NCBI GenBank assembly: GCA_028288365.1
Contig: JAQBNU010000004.1
Location: 1-64,000, forward strand
Length of the DNA: 64,000 nucleotides
From: Chitinophagaceae bacterium
GTDB taxonomy: Bacteria > Bacteroidota > Bacteroidia > Cytophagales > Cytophagaceae
Direction: 5' to 3'
Position numbers and translations under genes: made by a program
The notes under the pieces: generated by a model
The model's input: only the letters and a program-made list of their open reading frames with translations
Told to the model about the DNA's origin: nothing
Database searches by the model: none
Part shown: positions 63,043 to 64,000 of the stretch, piece after piece
Position numbering within the stretch: position 1 is the stretch's first letter
Layout: the number at the start of each line of letters is the position of its first letter

Positions 63043-64000
63043 ATGGACAGTATATATTTTTCCAAGGCTTTAAAAAGAACAACGAAGTTATTTTTATTTG
63101 TTGTATGCACACTGTGCCCTTATTTTTTGCATGCACAAGGTGAACTGGCATTGATTGATTTTAAAATCAAAAAACCGAATCAGGTAGATGTATTAACAAC
63201 AGAAGATGGGAGACATATCTATTGTTTTTTCAACAGCAGACAAATGCAGCTCACAACGGTAAGCACCAATTATTCCTTTGTCAGTGCTTCTTTTGAAATG
63301 GATAAATCATTGCATCACTCGGATTACTTGCTTTCGGTAAGAGATGGAAAATACCAGACTGCCTTTTTTTATAATGAACGCGGGAAAATTATAAAAACGT
63401 TTCGTATTGACCTTTCTATGGGTACCACGCAAACGCTGGATTGTGGAGTCATTCCGAAAGAGGAAGATTTCTTGAATGCCTTTCAACTCAATCAAAAGTT
63501 TTATCTGCTGACAGTTACCAAAGGAAGTTCAAATCTTCATTTATGGGAATCAGTACAGGGCAATCCTTTGGTGAAGACATCTTTTACTGTCAAGCATCCT
63601 AATCTGTACGCGACATTGCGCGTCAATGATCAGGATTTGAACGAAAGAAAATACTCCGATATTGGAATTGATAAAGTCAATTACGAGCTGGAAAACAATC
63701 TAAAATCTGCTCATGCTTTGAACAAGCTTTACCTGATCAATGGAAAGATCATCATCACGCTGGATGAGCCCGATCAAATCTGGCTCTACACCATCGATCC
63801 GAATACAAAAACAATCGATGAGAAAAAACTGGCTTTCAAATTGGAAATAGCGGATGAAGATAAAAAAACCAGTAAACAGGGCAATTCATTTTTGTACAAC
63901 GATAAATTATTTCGTGTCACCGCCAACGATGAAATGTTGAATGTGGTGATGATCAGTTTAGACTCGATACGAATGGAATGGAACGAAAAGGTATTCCGCG
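63043..64000 (+). CDS. Secreted protein of unknown function, cut by window end
   Basis: The frame is open from the ATG at 63043 to the window end (319 codons and one base) without a stop. A signal peptide is clear (KLFLFVVCTLCPYFLHAQ). The mature part starts ELALIDFKIKKPNQVDVLTTEDGRHIYCFFNS and shows repeated beta-strand blocks with sequences such as LYLINGKIIITLDEPDQIWLYTIDPNTKT, suggesting a propeller-like repeat fold. No family is recognised. GGAG lies 8 bases before the start, one of the few good Shine-Dalgarno sequences in the window. Confidence 0.75.
   Translation, partial: MDSIYFSKALKRTTKLFLFVVCTLCPYFLHAQGELALIDFKIKKPNQVDVLTTEDGRHIYCFFNSRQMQLTTVSTNYSFVSASFEMDKSLHHSDYLLSVRDGKYQTAFFYNERGKIIKTFRIDLSMGTTQTLDCGVIPKEEDFLNAFQLNQKFYLLTVTKGSSNLHLWESVQGNPLVKTSFTVKHPNLYATLRVNDQDLNERKYSDIGIDKVNYELENNLKSAHALNKLYLINGKIIITLDEPDQIWLYTIDPNTKTIDEKKLAFKLEIADEDKKTSKQGNSFLYNDKLFRVTANDEMLNVVMISLDSIRMEWNEKVFR

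Noticed and set aside
1-64000. CRISPR arrays, tRNA or rRNA genes, prophage or intact insertion sequences
   Set aside because: Scanning both strands by eye showed no regularly spaced repeats, no tRNA cloverleaf with the GTTCGA box, no rRNA core sequences and no transposase frame. A tRNAscan or ISfinder run would be needed to be certain.

Overview
The window reads as a chromosomal segment of a Bacteroidetes bacterium, most likely from the Cytophagales or a similar gliding, polymer-degrading lineage. The evidence is the gliding-motility genes gldB, gldD and gldE; several secreted proteins ending in the type IX secretion (T9SS) C-terminal sorting domain; promoter -7 boxes of the form TAnnTTTG; weak Shine-Dalgarno sequences at most genes; and the gene neighbourhood mutY-ssb-gldE-gldD next to HU-TPR-COX24-like-rng. 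I see no rRNA, tRNA, CRISPR array, prophage or intact insertion sequence.

Layout. 1-2.6 kb: a DUF4286 protein, a FucP-type sugar permease, a gene-free stretch bounded by an 18-bp inverted repeat, and a Lys/Ala-rich histone-like protein. 2.8-4.06 kb: lysA, divergent from the trp operon. 4.1-11.8 kb: a complete trp operon, trpE-G-D-C-F-B-A. It is preceded by a 13-residue leader peptide with three consecutive Trp codons and a strong hairpin (a trp attenuator), and followed by a HisA-like barrel that has lost catalytic residues. The only two wide gaps inside the operon (trpC-trpF and trpB-trpA) each hold repeat elements. 11.8-21.3 kb: an acyltransferase, a membrane-anchored AraC regulator divergent from a T9SS-secreted GH18 chitinase, rlmF, a SpoIIAA-like protein, a secreted unknown protein, a secreted glycoside hydrolase and an AlkD-like protein.

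21.3-29.9 kb: a DNA-metabolism and gliding block (recG, gldD, a gldE lacking its membrane domain, ssb, mutY), divergent from HU, a TPR protein, a 29-residue COX24/AURKAIP1-like protein and rng. 30-38.9 kb: two secreted adhesin-like or repeat proteins, an SGNH-like protein, a GH63-type glucosidase, an outer-membrane barrel and a patatin. 38.9-48.3 kb: a LytTR/LytS two-component system, a TonB-dependent receptor and a 1314-residue M6 metalloprotease carrying two chitin-binding modules. 48.4-64 kb: a structured repeat-like element, an SDR dehydrogenase, outer-membrane barrels, gldB, a glycosyltransferase, nth, an ECF sigma factor with a small overlapping partner, uvrA, an M43 metalloprotease, an RlmI-like methyltransferase, and a secreted protein cut by the window end.

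How it fits together. The secreted chitinase, chitin-binding protease, M43 protease and glycosidases point to a life of degrading insoluble biopolymers, delivered by the T9SS machinery that the gld genes belong to. The trp operon appears to be controlled by ribosome-mediated attenuation. DNA repair genes (recG, mutY, nth, uvrA, alkD-like) are scattered through the housekeeping parts. Many gene starts were re-chosen from the longest open frame using signal peptides, family N-termini and promoter position; the reasons are given in each entry.
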